From Apostichopus japonicus (taxonomy: Eukaryota > Echinodermata > Holothuroidea > Aspidochirotida > Stichopodidae): a DNA stretch of 64,000 bases. The position numbers and the translations under genes were made by a program. Shown piece after piece: positions 28,301 through 37,807 of the stretch. The notes under the pieces are model-generated. The model was given only the letters and a program-made list of their open reading frames with translations, was not told the origin of the DNA and made no database searches. The number at the start of each line of letters is the position of its first letter. Positions within the stretch are counted from its first letter, which is position 1. Location: assembly GCF_037975245.1 (NCBI RefSeq), contig NC_092565.1:3836499-3900498 (forward strand), given 5' to 3'.

Positions 28301-29354
28301 TTGAATATGTGTTGATTGAAACCCCACGGGTAGAATTTACAATGCTTTTTTATTCTCGACTGTTTTATCATGCGTGTACGTAATCTAACTGTAGTGGACT
28401 GAGCTTCATCCATAGATTCCTTCAAAATGTTATCCACAAATTATTTGCATTTATAATTCTCTGATGAATGGAAACATTTTTGGGGTGATTTCTTAAATTG
28501 TTGGTACCGGCCTTCTGAGGAAGTGCTAAAAAGTGTGAAAACTAGACGAGACGCTACTTGTAATCATTGAGGAACTGTAATGAATTATTCAACAAACTTG
28601 AACTTTTTAAACATAGGCCAGCTCTTGTAACATATGCTATACTAATTTCAAAGTTTTGATCCTCTTTTTGAATTAACATGTTACTCAGATATAAATAAAT
28701 ATATGTATATTTCATGAACCCCAAACTTTTTATCAGTTTATTTTTGTTCAGAGAGGTTCTGTCCTTTTTAAAATTGAAGTAGTAATTTTGATTTTAAGTA
28801 AATGTTTAAAGTTAAAGCAAGTAGATTTCATGCTCATCTCAAAAGTTTGGTTTCCAGCAAGGATTCTCCTAAATTTGAAGAAAAAAATGTTAAAAATAAA
28901 TTAATAAAGTACTTTGAAGATGGGAATTCAACAAAGGTGGTCCTTAACTTTCCGAAAGCACATTATTCCATAGAAATTAAAAGAAATTGATTAAAAGGGA
29001 ATTATAGTCATGGTAAAATGTCATTGTTTTAGACACTGCTCGTGATACTAGATATGATCACAGCATTGAAACCAATTAAAAGTGCAGACTTAAGTTAGCA
29101 GATTTGAAAACTTTAAGGGTTGACGTGTACTGGTAAGTGGTGAAAAGTGTGAGTTAATCCATCCATACAGACAGAATAAGCTTTAAAATTGGCCATTACT
29201 GCATTACATCTCGGAAAGGAAACAGTAATACCTTCATCGTGCGGATCGAGGTGTCACTCGACTCCTTACCTTCCCTTCTCAGCTTTACCAGTTTTTAACC
29301 AAGGGTACTTCAGGTTTTTCTTAAACAATCATCTTCTTTTTCTTTTTTTTTCTG

Positions 29355-29409
<55 letters not shown>

Positions 29410-32400
29410 TACGTGTACTATTTTTTTGTCTTGCCTTTACTTCAGGTTCTGAACTCAACTTTAATTACAACCTCGAAAGTCTGGGAAATGAGAAGAAAGA
29501 ATGCCGATGCGGTGCTTCCAATTGTAGCGGTTTCATCGGAGTACGCCCTAAGGTGAGTTTTATAGGAGTACGCCTTAAGGTGAGGTTTACAGGAGAACGC
29601 CCGAAGGTGGTAAGGTTTATAGGAGTACACCCTAATGTGTGGTTTTATAGGAGTACCCCTTAAGGTGAGGTTTACAGGAGTATGCCCTAAGGTGGTAAGG
29701 TTTATAGGAGTACACCCTAATGTGTGGTTTTATAGGAGTATGCCATAAGGTGAGGTTTATTGGAGTACGCCCTCAGGTGGTAAGGTTTTAAAGGAGTATG
29801 CTCTAAGTTAAGTTTTCTAGAGGTACGCCCTACGGTGGTGAGGTTTATAGGAGTACGCCCTAAGGTGAGGTTTTATAGTAGTACGCTCTAAGGTGATGTA
29901 TATACGAGTATGCCTTAAATTATGTTTTAAAGTAGTATGCTCTAAGGTGAGGTTTTATAAGAGTATGCCTTAAATTATGTTTTAAAGGAGTACGCCCTTA
30001 GGTGAGGTTTACAGCAGAGGGCCCTAAGGTGAGTTTATAGGAGTACGCCCTAAGGTGTGGTTTTATAGAAGTACGTCATAAGGTGGTGAGGTTTATGCCC
30101 TAGAGTGAGGTTTAATAGGAGTTTGCCTTAAGTTAAGTTTTATAGGATTACACATTAAGTTTTATCAGAGTACGCCCTTAGGTGAGGTTTATAGGAGTAC
30201 GCCCTATGGTAATTTGTTTTCGGGGGTTTCCCATTGATAACTTTTTCCTGGTTTTAAGTATGAATATAGGTGTGACTATCACCTAGCTAGGTTAGTCACA
30301 AAAGTTCCTTTTCAAATTGTTTTGATCAGGATTTCACAACTTTCAGCTCTGCAATGTTCTCTAACAAAAGCTTTGTGGTTGAACGATTTTAACAATAGGA
30401 TTTAGTGTGGTACTATAGTTCCGCCAGTTCACTCTCTATTTAATTCAACCGGACAACTTGAATGGCAAATCATTGTCAAATATATTTGTGTTAATATATG
30501 TATGACTCAGTGTATAAGTGAAAAACATTTAAGGGGTGGAAGTTGAAAGTGTCTTTGTGCATGGTGGTTGTTGTTGTAAGTGTAGCGACTCATAGAATGA
30601 TAGACTGGTGAACTGCATGCCTACATAAAGTTTTCATAGCTGCCTGTGAAGTGTTCTCAACATACACTGTAAATCTATCTTGTATTTATTGTACGGTGTC
30701 TGTAATGTTTGTCTATGTAGTACAATGTTATCCTCATACCAGGTGACTCACTACTGTCCATACTCTAATACTGGACAGTGTTTGTAGTGTTTGTCTCTGT
30801 AGTACAATGATATCCTCATACCAGGTGACTCACTACTGTCCATACTCTAATACTGGACAGTGTCTGTAGTGTTTGTCTCTGTAGTACAATGATATCCTCA
30901 TACCAGGTGACTCACTACTGTCCATACTCTAATACTGGACAGTGTTTGTAGTGTTTGTCTCTGTAGTACAATGATATCCTCACACCAGGTGACTCACTAC
31001 TGTCCATACTCTAATACTGGACAGTGTCTGTAGTGTTTGTCTATGTAGTACAATGATATCCTCACACCAGGTGACTCACTACTGTCCATACTCTAATACT
31101 GTACAGTGTTTGTAGTGTTTGTCTCTGTAGTACAATGATATCCTCACACCAGGTGACTCACTACTGTCCATACTCTAATACTGTATAGTGTCTGTAGTGT
31201 TTGTCTCTGTAGTACAATGATATCCTCATACCAGGTGACTCACTACTGTCCATAGTCTAATACTGTACAGTGTCTGTAGTGTTTGTCTCTGTAGTACAAT
31301 GATATCCTCATACCAGGTGACTCACTACTGTCCATACTCTAATACTGTATAGTGTCTGTAGTGTTTGTCTATGTAGTACAATGATATCCTCATACCAGGT
31401 GACTCACTACTGTGGGGTGGGGGGAGTTGACAAGGGAAGAATTGTTCCTGGAATAATTCCAGCATTATCTTCGGCTCACACAATTCATTGTCTTCAAATT
31501 CTTCTTATCCAATTCTCTGTTAACTCTTCCAAATTCTTTTTCCCCGACAGACTGCTGCTGCCGAGGCTCAGGAAGAGAAGGCGAAGAAAGCGAAAGAGAG
31601 AAAGAAGAGGCGAAGGAAAAAGCAAGGCCAGGACACGAGGCAGTTTCACGAAGACGAATGTTTCCGGTGCGGTGTTGGCGGTGAACTCATCATGTGTGAC
31701 CGCAAAACATGCCCAAAGTCGTACCATCTCAGGTGTCTGAAACTTCAAAAGAAGCCGTACGGTGAGTTACAGAGTTTTCTAAACTTTTCTTTAATTGTAT
31801 CATACATTGCACCCGGTTCCATTAAATTCTCTCAGCTTCTAGTTTTAAATATTTCACGTCTTAAATGGAAACCCATCTTCCCATTAATTTGCATAGGGCG
31901 TGCTTCTGTGACTTTATCAAGCTGTGCCCCCTCTTGAAGAATTTGGCTGCTAGAAATAACAAAAATGACAGAAAATTTTTAACTTCATGCATCTAAATCA
32001 AACCTACCAGAAATTGAGGGTCCGAAAAGTTTTTTTTTTTGGGTCGCTATTTTGTCAATAAAAAGTTTTGACAGTTGTGTTTTCTTTTCTCTCTCTTTTC
32101 AGGCAAATGGGATTGCCCTTGGCACCACTGCGATGAGTGCGGGAAAGCCTCGTTAACCTTCTGTGCCGAGTGCCCCAACTCGTACTGCAAAGTCCACCAA
32201 AAGGAGAAATTTGAGTCGATCGTGGATAAGCTGTTCTGCAAAGAGCATAACTTGGTCCAAATACGGAAGGAAGAAGAAGGCAAACAGATCGAAGCGGAAG
32301 CCAAGGTGATTCAGGAGGCCACGGAGGCGGCCAACCAGAGGGACAGCAAGACTGACTTGGTCAGCGAAGAGAAGCCCGTCGTCGGGAAGGCCGCCTCCGA

Positions 32401-32965
32401 CAAGCCAAAGAGGAAACGGAAACAGACGGTGAAAGCGAGAGAGGAGGTAGAAGAAGCATCGTCGAAGAAGCAGAGGAGAACGTCCCCGGTGAAGAGAGGA
32501 GGCGGGAAGGGGAAGGACACAGGGAAGGGGAGAAAGAGAAAACGAGATCAGTCCGTGGAGAAGCAGGGCAAGAAGAAAGTCAAGGAGGAGGAAAAAGCCA
32601 ACATGCCGGAAACAGGGGAAGCTGAGGCCATGCCGAACGGGGCCATCGATTGCAAAAACCACCTGGATGTGGAGAAGGAGGAGAAGGAGAACCGCCTTGA
32701 TGAGGTGCAAGAGGAGAAGGAGGAGAACCACCTAGATGAGGAGAAGGAGATGGATGGAGACAGCGACAGAGAGCTGGTCATCGTGGAAGAAGAAACGGAC
32801 AGTCCGAAGAAGAGAAAGAAGAGAGAGGATAAGGAGAACAAAGTAGGAGGGGAATTGAAGGCCAAGAAAGGTGGCAAGGGCAGTCCGAAACATAAAAAGA
32901 AGAAGAAGAAGGAGAAGAAGGAAGGCAAGAAGCACAAGAAACACAGTAAAAAAGGTGTGAAATGA
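3201..32965 (+). CDS. NSD2-like: NSD-family histone H3K36 methyltransferase, 19 coding exons (whole span)
   Basis: Nineteen GT-AG exons join to 5256 nt, exactly 1752 codons (1751 residues), with every phase matching. By family, the protein methylates histone H3 lysine 36 in nucleosomes. Approximate domains: Y/Q/P-rich disordered 1-230; PWWP1 345-425 (GHPWWPCMV); HMG box 578-632; PHD1 850-895; PHD2 897-950; PHD3 1010-1060; PWWP2 1062-1144 (NYRWWP); AWS 1195-1240; SET 1247-1375 with [11 protein letters not shown] and the FNYN tyrosine; post-[16 protein letters not shown]4 1430-1475; C5HCH 1465-1515; K/E-rich tail to the end. The ATG at 3201 is the first after an in-frame TAA at 3162. Domain order is that of NSD1/2/3. 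The HMG box and NHSC motif are most like NSD2, but invertebrates usually have one NSD gene, so it is probably co-orthologous to all three. No catalytic residue appears lost. Confidence 0.95.
4855..5619 (+). CDS. NSD2-like: NSD exon 2: rest of PWWP1, acidic/basic linker, HMG box
   Basis: The acceptor CCCCACAG precedes 4855. Joined in phase 1 to exon 1 it reads ...[20 protein letters not shown], the second half of the PWWP fold. A long K/E stretch follows, then an HMG-like helix set ([18 protein letters not shown], ending in [14 protein letters not shown]). The donor GTGAGG follows 5619. Confidence 0.92.
5620..7667 (+). other. NSD intron 2
   Basis: No gene is seen. It contains an AT dinucleotide run near 6585-6606 and an A-run followed by a G-run near 6829-6848. 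Confidence 0.6.
7668..7804 (+). CDS. NSD2-like: NSD exon 3: basic linker
   Basis: Acceptor TTTGCAG and donor GTACGT bound it. It reads [16 protein letters not shown]... in phase and is a K/R-rich linker without a recognisable domain. Confidence 0.85.
8518..8700 (+). CDS. NSD2-like: NSD exon 4: charged linker
   Basis: It has 61 whole codons between CTTCAG and GTGAGT. It is acidic first ([13 protein letters not shown]), then K/R/S/T-rich. Confidence 0.85.
9792..9875 (+). CDS. NSD2-like: NSD exon 5: short basic linker
   Basis: It has 28 whole codons between TTACAG and GTAGGT, rich in K, S and R, and keeps the frame with exons 4 and 6. Confidence 0.8.
10297..10453 (+). CDS. NSD2-like: NSD exon 6: linker, last exon common to long and putative short isoform
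   Basis: It begins after TTCACAG and ends in phase 1 at a GTAAAG donor, giving residues up to 821. The next exon is 7.4 kb away. The frame stays open past the donor to a TGA at 10512. Confidence 0.85.
10454..10512 (+). CDS. Putative alternative terminal coding extension of a short NSD isoform
   Basis: If the exon 6 donor is not used, translation adds a basic, serine-rich tail ([19 protein letters not shown]) and stops. The resulting 840-residue protein would keep PWWP1 and the HMG box but lose all PHD, AWS and SET domains. Vertebrate NSD2 and NSD3 have known short forms of this kind. An AATAAA lies about 1.36 kb downstream. The open frame alone could be chance (59 nt), so this rests on inference and needs transcript evidence. 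Confidence 0.4.
10513..17819 (+). other. Large NSD intron 6 (7.4 kb)
   Basis: The longest intron of the gene. The first ~1.4 kb may be the 3' UTR of a short isoform. The rest has homopolymer runs (C-run 11613, C-run 17616) and GGCCTA-rich patches (16388-16440, 16600-16640). Open frames on both strands at 14226-16011 show no recognisable domain. Confidence 0.6.
11871..11876 (+). promoter_or_regulatory. Candidate intronic poly(A) signal AATAAA
   Basis: A canonical hexamer in a TG/T-rich setting, 1359 nt after the readthrough stop at 10512. It is the first good candidate for ending a short NSD transcript. AATAAA also occurs by chance in AT-rich introns (another is at 12462). Confidence 0.3.
17820..17911 (+). 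CDS. NSD2-like: NSD exon 7: linker into PHD1
   Basis: Acceptor TTCCCTCAG and donor GTAAAG bound it. It reads [12 protein letters not shown]...DHVCQ and joins directly to VCESC of exon 8, the first zinc ligands of PHD1. Confidence 0.88.
18578..18707 (+). CDS. NSD2-like: NSD exon 8: PHD finger 1
   Basis: It reads [20 protein letters not shown] then FHFDCIG and FKCDECISG, a complete C4HC3 PHD pattern. It ends in phase 1. Confidence 0.92.
19249..19449 (+). CDS. NSD2-like: NSD exon 9: PHD finger 2
   Basis: It reads [18 protein letters not shown], then [10 protein letters not shown] and [11 protein letters not shown], matching the second NSD PHD finger with its Cys/His spacing. Phase is 1 in and 1 out. 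Confidence 0.92.
20047..21499. mobile_element. TTAA-flanked transposon in NSD intron 9, with broken THAP coding segment
   Basis: The ends are inverted: TTAAAGAGGTTATGAAATGG at 20047 and CCATTTCATAACCTCTTTAA ending 21499. TTAA at both edges is the signature of piggyBac-type insertion. Inside, at 20392 (+), is [17 protein letters not shown]... [10 protein letters not shown], the start of a THAP zinc finger, then an in-frame TGA where the conserved tryptophan is expected. The right half may hold frameshifted minus-strand coding remnants. It appears non-autonomous. Confidence 0.75.
20392..20520 (+). pseudogene. THAP-domain N-terminal remnant
   Basis: An ATG opens [17 protein letters not shown] with a Cys of the C2CH finger, and [10 protein letters not shown] follows. 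A TGA interrupts at the expected W position, and TRLVQ continues after it. THAP domains are DNA-binding modules of P-element-like and other transposases. The second Cys/His pair is not clear. It is inside the TTAA element. Confidence 0.55.
21619..21798 (+). CDS. NSD2-like: NSD exon 10: end of PHD2 region, start of PHD3
   Basis: It reads [19 protein letters not shown], then IVCSKHFKP and CFICSTG. This matches the conserved NSD segment between PHD2 and PHD3. Acceptor CTCGACAG, donor GTGAGT. Confidence 0.92.
22633..22792 (+). CDS. NSD2-like: NSD exon 11: PHD finger 3 and first strand of PWWP2
   Basis: It reads [27 protein letters not shown], then [11 protein letters not shown]. The split arginine codon is completed in exon 12 immediately before WWP. 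Confidence 0.93.
23249..23454 (+). CDS. NSD2-like: NSD exon 12: PWWP2
   Basis: It reads [32 protein letters not shown] and [14 protein letters not shown], the second PWWP domain. By family this domain reads chromatin or DNA. Confidence 0.94.
24098..24210 (+). CDS. NSD2-like: NSD exon 13: helical segment after PWWP2
   Basis: It reads [18 protein letters not shown], then a K/E helix, matching the linker between PWWP2 and AWS in NSD proteins. It ends in phase 0. Confidence 0.9.
25037..25612. mobile_element. TTAA-flanked foldback MITE in NSD intron 13
   Basis: The ends TTAAAGGATTAGTTCAGGTG (25037) and CACCTGAACCAATCCTTTAA (to 25612) are inverted with one mismatch. A second inner inverted pair surrounds TGATGTCACATCCTCAC near 25202 and GTGAGGATGTGACATCA near 25425, so the whole element can fold. 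Its TTAAAG edge is shared with the element at 20047. Confidence 0.8.
25724..25870 (+). CDS. NSD2-like: NSD exon 14: AWS domain
   Basis: It reads [16 protein letters not shown], then a cysteine-rich stretch [20 protein letters not shown] and VECHP. The AWS domain precedes SET and binds zinc. Confidence 0.93.
26347..26469 (+). CDS. NSD2-like: NSD exon 15: end of AWS, start of SET
   Basis: It reads [16 protein letters not shown], then [20 protein letters not shown] forms part of the S-adenosylmethionine pocket (family usually RGWGL). Both ends are in phase 0. Confidence 0.93.
27369..27627 (+). CDS. NSD2-like: NSD exon 16: catalytic SET core
   Basis: It reads [51 protein letters not shown] and [17 protein letters not shown]. 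The RFMNHSC pseudoknot motif is intact. The donor GTGGGT follows. Confidence 0.96.
27800..28465. repeat. Diverged tandem duplication in NSD intron 16
   Basis: Segment 27800-28190 and segment 28195-28465 share ordered blocks: TTTCCAAGTTxGTC, TGTTGAT, GGTxGAATTTAC, CATAGATTC and CACAAATTATTT. Between them is an irregular array of AATAGTTC units (27990-28090). Confidence 0.6.
29348..29411. repeat. (TTTA)n tetranucleotide microsatellite
   Basis: Fourteen or more uninterrupted TTTA units lie about 35 bases before the exon 17 acceptor. Confidence 0.95.
29446..29552 (+). CDS. NSD2-like: NSD exon 17: end of SET and post-SET
   Basis: It reads [35 protein letters not shown]. The catalytic tyrosine of FNYN and the post-SET CxCxxxxC cluster are present. 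The 3' end and its GTGAGT donor seed the minisatellite that follows. Confidence 0.95.
29541..30212. repeat. 26-30 bp minisatellite derived from exon 17 end and its 5' splice site
   Basis: About 24 diverged units of the form TTTATAGGAGTACGCCCTAA GGTGAGG run head to tail. The first unit overlaps the last codons of exon 17 (GGAGTACGCCCTAAG) and its donor. Several units keep a near-perfect AAG/GTGAGG splice donor. Confidence 0.9.
30690..31412. repeat. 82-bp tandem repeat, nearly 9 copies
   Basis: The landmark ATCCTCA recurs every 82 bases (30730, 30812, 30894 and onward to 31384). Units are over 95% alike and differ mainly at ATACCAG/ACACCAG and GGACAG/GTACAG/GTATAG. The array sits in NSD intron 17 before the exon 18 acceptor. 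Confidence 0.95.
31551..31761 (+). CDS. NSD2-like: NSD exon 18: basic linker and first half of PHD4
   Basis: It reads [17 protein letters not shown]..., then [15 protein letters not shown] and [17 protein letters not shown], the first ligands of the C-terminal PHD finger. It ends in phase 1. Confidence 0.93.
32103..32965 (+). CDS. NSD2-like: NSD exon 19: PHD4 end, C5HCH, K/E-rich tail and stop
   Basis: It reads [28 protein letters not shown], then LFCKEHN. This PHD-C5HCH tandem is specific to NSD proteins. A ~236-residue lysine/glutamate-rich tail follows, with three related NxLDE segments, and ends KKGVK at TGA 32963-32965. The tail length is not conserved in the family. Confidence 0.94.
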
Positions 32966-34800
32966 ATTCATGAAATATAGAGGTGTAATCAAAGCAAGAA
33001 ATTCAAATTTGAAATTGGACGAGGGAAGCTCACCAACCAACATGTCCCCCCCCCCTCAGTCCTTGAAGTCAGTAGTATTATATACATTTTATGAAAAGCT
33101 CTCTAATTAGGGTCCTAAATTCAAGCCATGTTTATTTGTTTGTTTTTTTCTGTTGTTTATTTTTCAGTTAAATTATGGTATGAGTAAGACTAAAGGGCTT
33201 ATAAATATTTTGTTATATGGTGTAAGATTTTGGCATCATTTGAATTAGCTTAAGTTTTTTAAATTGGATTAAATTTGAGCTGGGTGGAATTCATCATTAT
33301 CACTAGATCCTTCGGTCGTTGGTCGTTAAACTGTTGTCCATATTTTAAAGCTCCCCCCTCTTAATTATTTTAATTAATTTAATTTTTTTTTAAACTTGTG
33401 TGATTTCTGTTTTGTTTTTTTTAGTTGTTGTCCATCTTACTTGTTATGATTATTGAAATTCTTCAGCAGATTTTCGGAATATTGTGTAAAAAATGAAAAA
33501 AGGAATTTGTAGTATAAATTTAAACATTTTCTCGTATATTATGCCCTCACTCCGAAAATATCCTTGAAAAGTTTTGATCCTTAGATATTTTACTGATTCA
33601 AATCTTATTTCCTGTCGGAAATGTTTTAATTAAATGAATTATTGAATAACTTAAATTTACGGAATGATTGTTTCAGCAACTAAAAATTGTTCTTGTTGTT
33701 CGGGTGTCATATGAGTTGACGAGAGCAATTCGTTTACAAAGAATTATGAGAACAGCTAAGGGACTCGACAAGACTTCTCATTACTATAGCCACCTCCCTG
33801 GCAGAGACTCAACAATATGCGTCACTGTATAGAACACTGAAGCCAAAACCTGGTGTCCGAGGCACTCTACAAAGCCTGTGTTCTGTCCCTCGTCCGTTCC
33901 ATCTGAAATGCGAGGAATGCTATTGAAATCCGTCAGTACAGAGCAGTGTGAAGTCTTTTCAATGAAATGTTCCTGTTAGTTTTTTTTTACTCTTTGAGGT
34001 GCAAGTTGCAGTTCACAGTATTGCCCTCCGAACCACTACTGTTGTGTGGCGTGTGTTGTGGCGTGGTGTGGCTCAATTTGCTAAACAGATCTACAGAAGA
34101 GGAAAGGAAGGCTTTTCTCTCACATTTGTCGAATCATCCCTCTCCCTCTCCACTCATCCCTGAAAGTTAGGTGCCTGTCAATGACCGTCCTAGTCGATGA
34201 ATTGTCCTAGGGACAATGTCCAAGGGACATGTCTTCAAAGACATGGAACACATTTTGATGGCAGCAGTCATAAGAAATCACCATTTTTTTAATCCACTCT
34301 CTTTTTGAATCCCAAAGTCTTTAAGCATGTCAAAGTTCATTTTTTTTTTTAAATATTATTATAAATATTATAAACCGTTTAAAACAATGTTCCTCATAAT
34401 TTGACTGCAAGCACGTTACAGTCTTCCAACAATTGTAAAAGTGTATTTTGGGCCAAATTCTGCTGCATTGTGAGTTGTTTGTTACCTTCTTCTTTTAAAT
34501 CTTTTTTTTTTTTTTTAATTCATGAATAAATTAATTTGAAATTCCAATGGTTAGTTGCTGAAGAGATGGATGAAGTCCATCTGTTACCACGGCAATTATA
34601 CTTAACATCATGAAAATGTTAAGCGATAGCAGGTTGACTCATTGTGCCTCAGATTCACTTTTCTTCTTTTTTTTCTTTTTTATGTCGTTCTTGTTGTTTT
34701 CGGTTTTTCTACTTGTATATATACTGTGATTATTTAGGATAATGTTTGGCATTTTAACTGTCTGTACAAATGGTTTCAATAAAAACTAGTTTCAAACTTA
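32966..34800 (+). other. NSD2-like: NSD 3' untranslated region (probable)
   Basis: AT-rich sequence with no supported gene between the NSD stop and a good AATAAA. Its extent is inferred from the poly(A) signal. Confidence 0.55.
34778..34783 (+). promoter_or_regulatory. NSD poly(A) signal AATAAA
   Basis: AATAAA about 1.8 kb after the NSD stop, with a T-rich stretch after it. It is the likely end of the full-length transcript. An earlier AATAAA near 34524 is an alternative. Confidence 0.5.
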
Positions 34801-34918
34801 TCTTTGGACTTAATCAATTAAATTCATTTTTTATCTTGTGATTTCTGTTTCAATTGAACATTTTGCAATGTTTCATGGAAAGTGAACATTTTCGACAATG
34901 AAAGTAAGGAACCTACCC

Positions 34919-35380
34919 CAGGCATGAGACTCTTCCGCGGTTACGCGGATTTCCGATGTTTTTTTTTTTTTTCATTTTCGCGTTTTTTCTCGTAATTCGC
35001 GTTTTTTATTTATTTTTTTTATTTAATTTTTTTATTTTTTTTTTTTTATTTTTTTTTTGCCGAACATGCTGGACTGTGAAGGGAAGGAACACCGAATTTG
35101 ACCAGTGGTGGAATCAAGTAGCAACAAAGCAAGCAAAAAAGCCTTTTTTTTGGTTCAAAAAAGCTAATGGATAAATTATACAAGCAGAAATTCCACACTT
35201 TTTTGGCGAGTTACGTGATGTGATAGATTCCATCTAGAGTCCACCATTTTGCATCTAAGCCCTCCTTACCTGACAAAAAATTTCTAAAGGGGAGGGGTAA
35301 GCCCCTCCCCTTAAACCCCTCCCCTAGGACGGCGACCGATAAATTTCAGATTTTTTTTCCCCGGCTCAGTCTCATCCCTG
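34919..35380. mobile_element. hAT-like MITE with CTACCC target duplication
   Basis: Imperfect ends CAGGCATGAGACT (34919) and AGTCTCATCCCTG (to 35380) are flanked by CTACCC at 34913-34918 and 35381-35386. CAG...CTG ends suggest hAT. The inside is T-rich with a GGGGAGGGG palindrome near 35288-35330. Confidence 0.75.
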
Positions 35381-35399
35381 CTACCCAGATACACAGTAC

Positions 35400-35660
35400 T
35401 TCTTGACACAGGCACGTAGTCAAGTGCCCCCCTCCCCCCCCCACCCTTGAGCAAATTTTTTTTATGATATCACTAGTAATTTCAAAATAGAAAATGCTTA
35501 GATGCAACTTGCAAGGCCTGGGAAGTGCCATTTCCAGCGATCTGGGAAGCATTTTCGGCCAAAATTTTCGACTACGCTTCGCGCCAACTCATAAGTGGCG
35601 CTACGTTTAGATAGTTTGCCTACAAGCCCCTCCCTTGACAAATTCCTCGCTACGCACCTG
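35400..35660. repeat. Dispersed repeat, copy 1
   Basis: It shares ordered blocks with 54340-54545 in opposite orientation: TTTTATxATATCxCTAGTAAT, TTCTATTTT/AAAATAGAAA, TGCTTAGATGCAACTT and TTTCCAGCGATCTGGGA. It is a mobile repeat of unknown class. Confidence 0.7.
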
Positions 35661-35927
35661 TCTTGCCACAAATTTGGACCCGGTGTGGGTGGGGGAAGGT
35701 GGTGGAAGGTAATGGAGGAAGGAAAGAAGTGTGGAGGGGGTGGTGGGTTGGAAGAGTCTTTAAATGTACTGTTAAATATACAGATGATGTTGCGAAGAAA
35801 TCTAAAAATATTGACATTTGTTTTTAATCTGGAATTGTCAACTTCTTATCTTGATATATCAACATTTTATTTCGGCTTTTTGGTTACGATGCTGAAGGCT
35901 CAATAACCTTTGCAATCGTGCGTGTGC

Positions 35928-36260
35928 ATATTGATGAGTGGGCGGGGCTTAACGTAAACTTCTTATAATAGCAATATTACTACAACCGTATGTCCCATTT
36001 CATACGTGGTATGGTGATGTCAGTTGATGATAGGTACATGATCATATAATCAAGAAATTCATTCTCATGTTTATTCATGAATGGGGATGACTAGAGTGTT
36101 ATCACAGTGAAAAGCTTATAAGCGGTATCTCAAGACCAACAAGTTGAATCAATATTATACTATGTAGGTAGATGACCCATTGTGTGTAGAATGTGCCCTT
36201 TTTTTGGTGTCTCATCTCATGAATGTTGATGAGTGGGCGGGCCTTAACATATCAATATCT
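35928..36260. repeat. Pair of direct repeats around TGATGAGTGGGCGGG
   Basis: ATATTGATGAGTGGGCGGGG CTTAAC (35928) recurs as ATGTTGATGAGTGGGCGGGC CTTAAC (36222), 294 bases apart. The intervening sequence has no gene. Confidence 0.6.
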
Positions 36261-37763
36261 CTTCCACAGTAAGCGTTGACGTTTCATTGAAAAGTTGACT
36301 TGTAGTGTTTTTAAACGTTTGAAAATGTCGAGAAAACCAGTCGCAAAGTTGACTGAGTAATATGAAGCAAACAAATTATTGTTGCCAGCGGTACTTGTTT
36401 TCATTGTGTGGAGATGCAGGTTATAAACAAGTGAGGAGAAAACCTCTTTAGTGGCCCTCCATGAAGGAATCCAGAGTACAGTAATAGGTTGGGGGAGGGG
36501 GGTATGCCGTAGAGTCCCCTACCCAGCACAAAAAGTGGGAGCTCCCCGCCCAAATCGACGCCCTACCCCATCTGAGAACACGCAAGTGAGAAGATGGAAC
36601 CTTTTGTATTTCATATTTTTGCATAGTGTAATACTCAAAGCAAATCGAAAACTCTTTTGTTACATTTATAACTATAATTTCCTATCTGCAGAAATGGCTA
36701 CAAAAAAAAAAAAAAAAAAATCGATATCTTAGAGTAACTATAGAAGAAGCATTTAATTTATCAGGTGATATTAGCAGGTAAAACAGTTTTACCAGAGAAA
36801 TTATTTGGTTTGTTGAAATGCCCTTTCTTGTGAAATCCACATCCATGTCCCACAGTTTTTTATTTTTTATTTATTTATTTTTTTTTACCAAAGACTATCA
36901 TGTTTCCCAACCTAACCAGCATCAGTTGTAAAGACATACCCGATGATGAGCAGAGATTTATACGCGTTCTTGAAATTCCGTAAGAACATTAGGAATTGTG
37001 CTTTGTTTAGAATCTTCTTTAATCCTCCAAGTAAAATTAGAACATGCGAAGATACATCTCAAGAACAAAGAAGATAAGACTAACCAAAAATTTATCAAAA
37101 TAGTAAAATATGCTAGAATCAGTATTAGCTAAACCCGCATCTGTCAAGGAATATAAACAATTCAATAAAATAAAGACAATTTATACGGTAGGCCTACCTA
37201 TTTGGCTGAATTAGGGTCGTCCCCCCCCCCCCCGCATCCTTCCGCCATCCCCTACAAATGTAAATTGCGAATAAAAATCCCTGTGTTTATTTATGCATAG
37301 CCTCTCTAAGTTAACGAAAAGACAGTGGAAAAACGTTATATATACAGATATAGAGTTTTATGACCCTCTGACAACACTCTAACTGGACACGCGTTGCGAT
37401 ACACTTTCTTATCTGCAAAAACAAACCTCATTTTATCACTGTATGCTTAATTTAAATGTACACCAACTTGTAGGCCTTCGCACATTAAGAAATAAATTAC
37501 GTTTTTAAGGTATAAATCTCATTGAACGTTATAGAAAAGAAGATATGAATACCGTCTGTAGAATACATGAATTTTTTACATATTAACCTCATAATGTCGA
37601 CGAGTCTTTGTACGAGAAAAACGTTTGAAATTGTAACTGAGAAGAGTGAAAATAACGTTTCAAAGACACAGACTTAATACTGAAAACAAACTTAATACTG
37701 ATGAATATACAAATGTAGGCTGCATAATACAACCACACACATACACACACACAGATATGTATG

Positions 37764-37807
<44 letters not shown>

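Noticed and set aside
30690-31412. Possible CRISPR array
   Set aside because: Units are contiguous 82-bp tandem copies without unique spacers, in a eukaryotic intron.
32153-32731. 192-codon minus-strand frame
   Set aside because: Antisense shadow of the K/E-rich NSD exon 19 (leucine/serine-rich complement).
33720-33960. Possible reverse transcriptase remnant in the NSD 3' UTR
   Set aside because: A few residues (ALYKACVLSLVRSI) look LINE-like but no ordered motifs were found.
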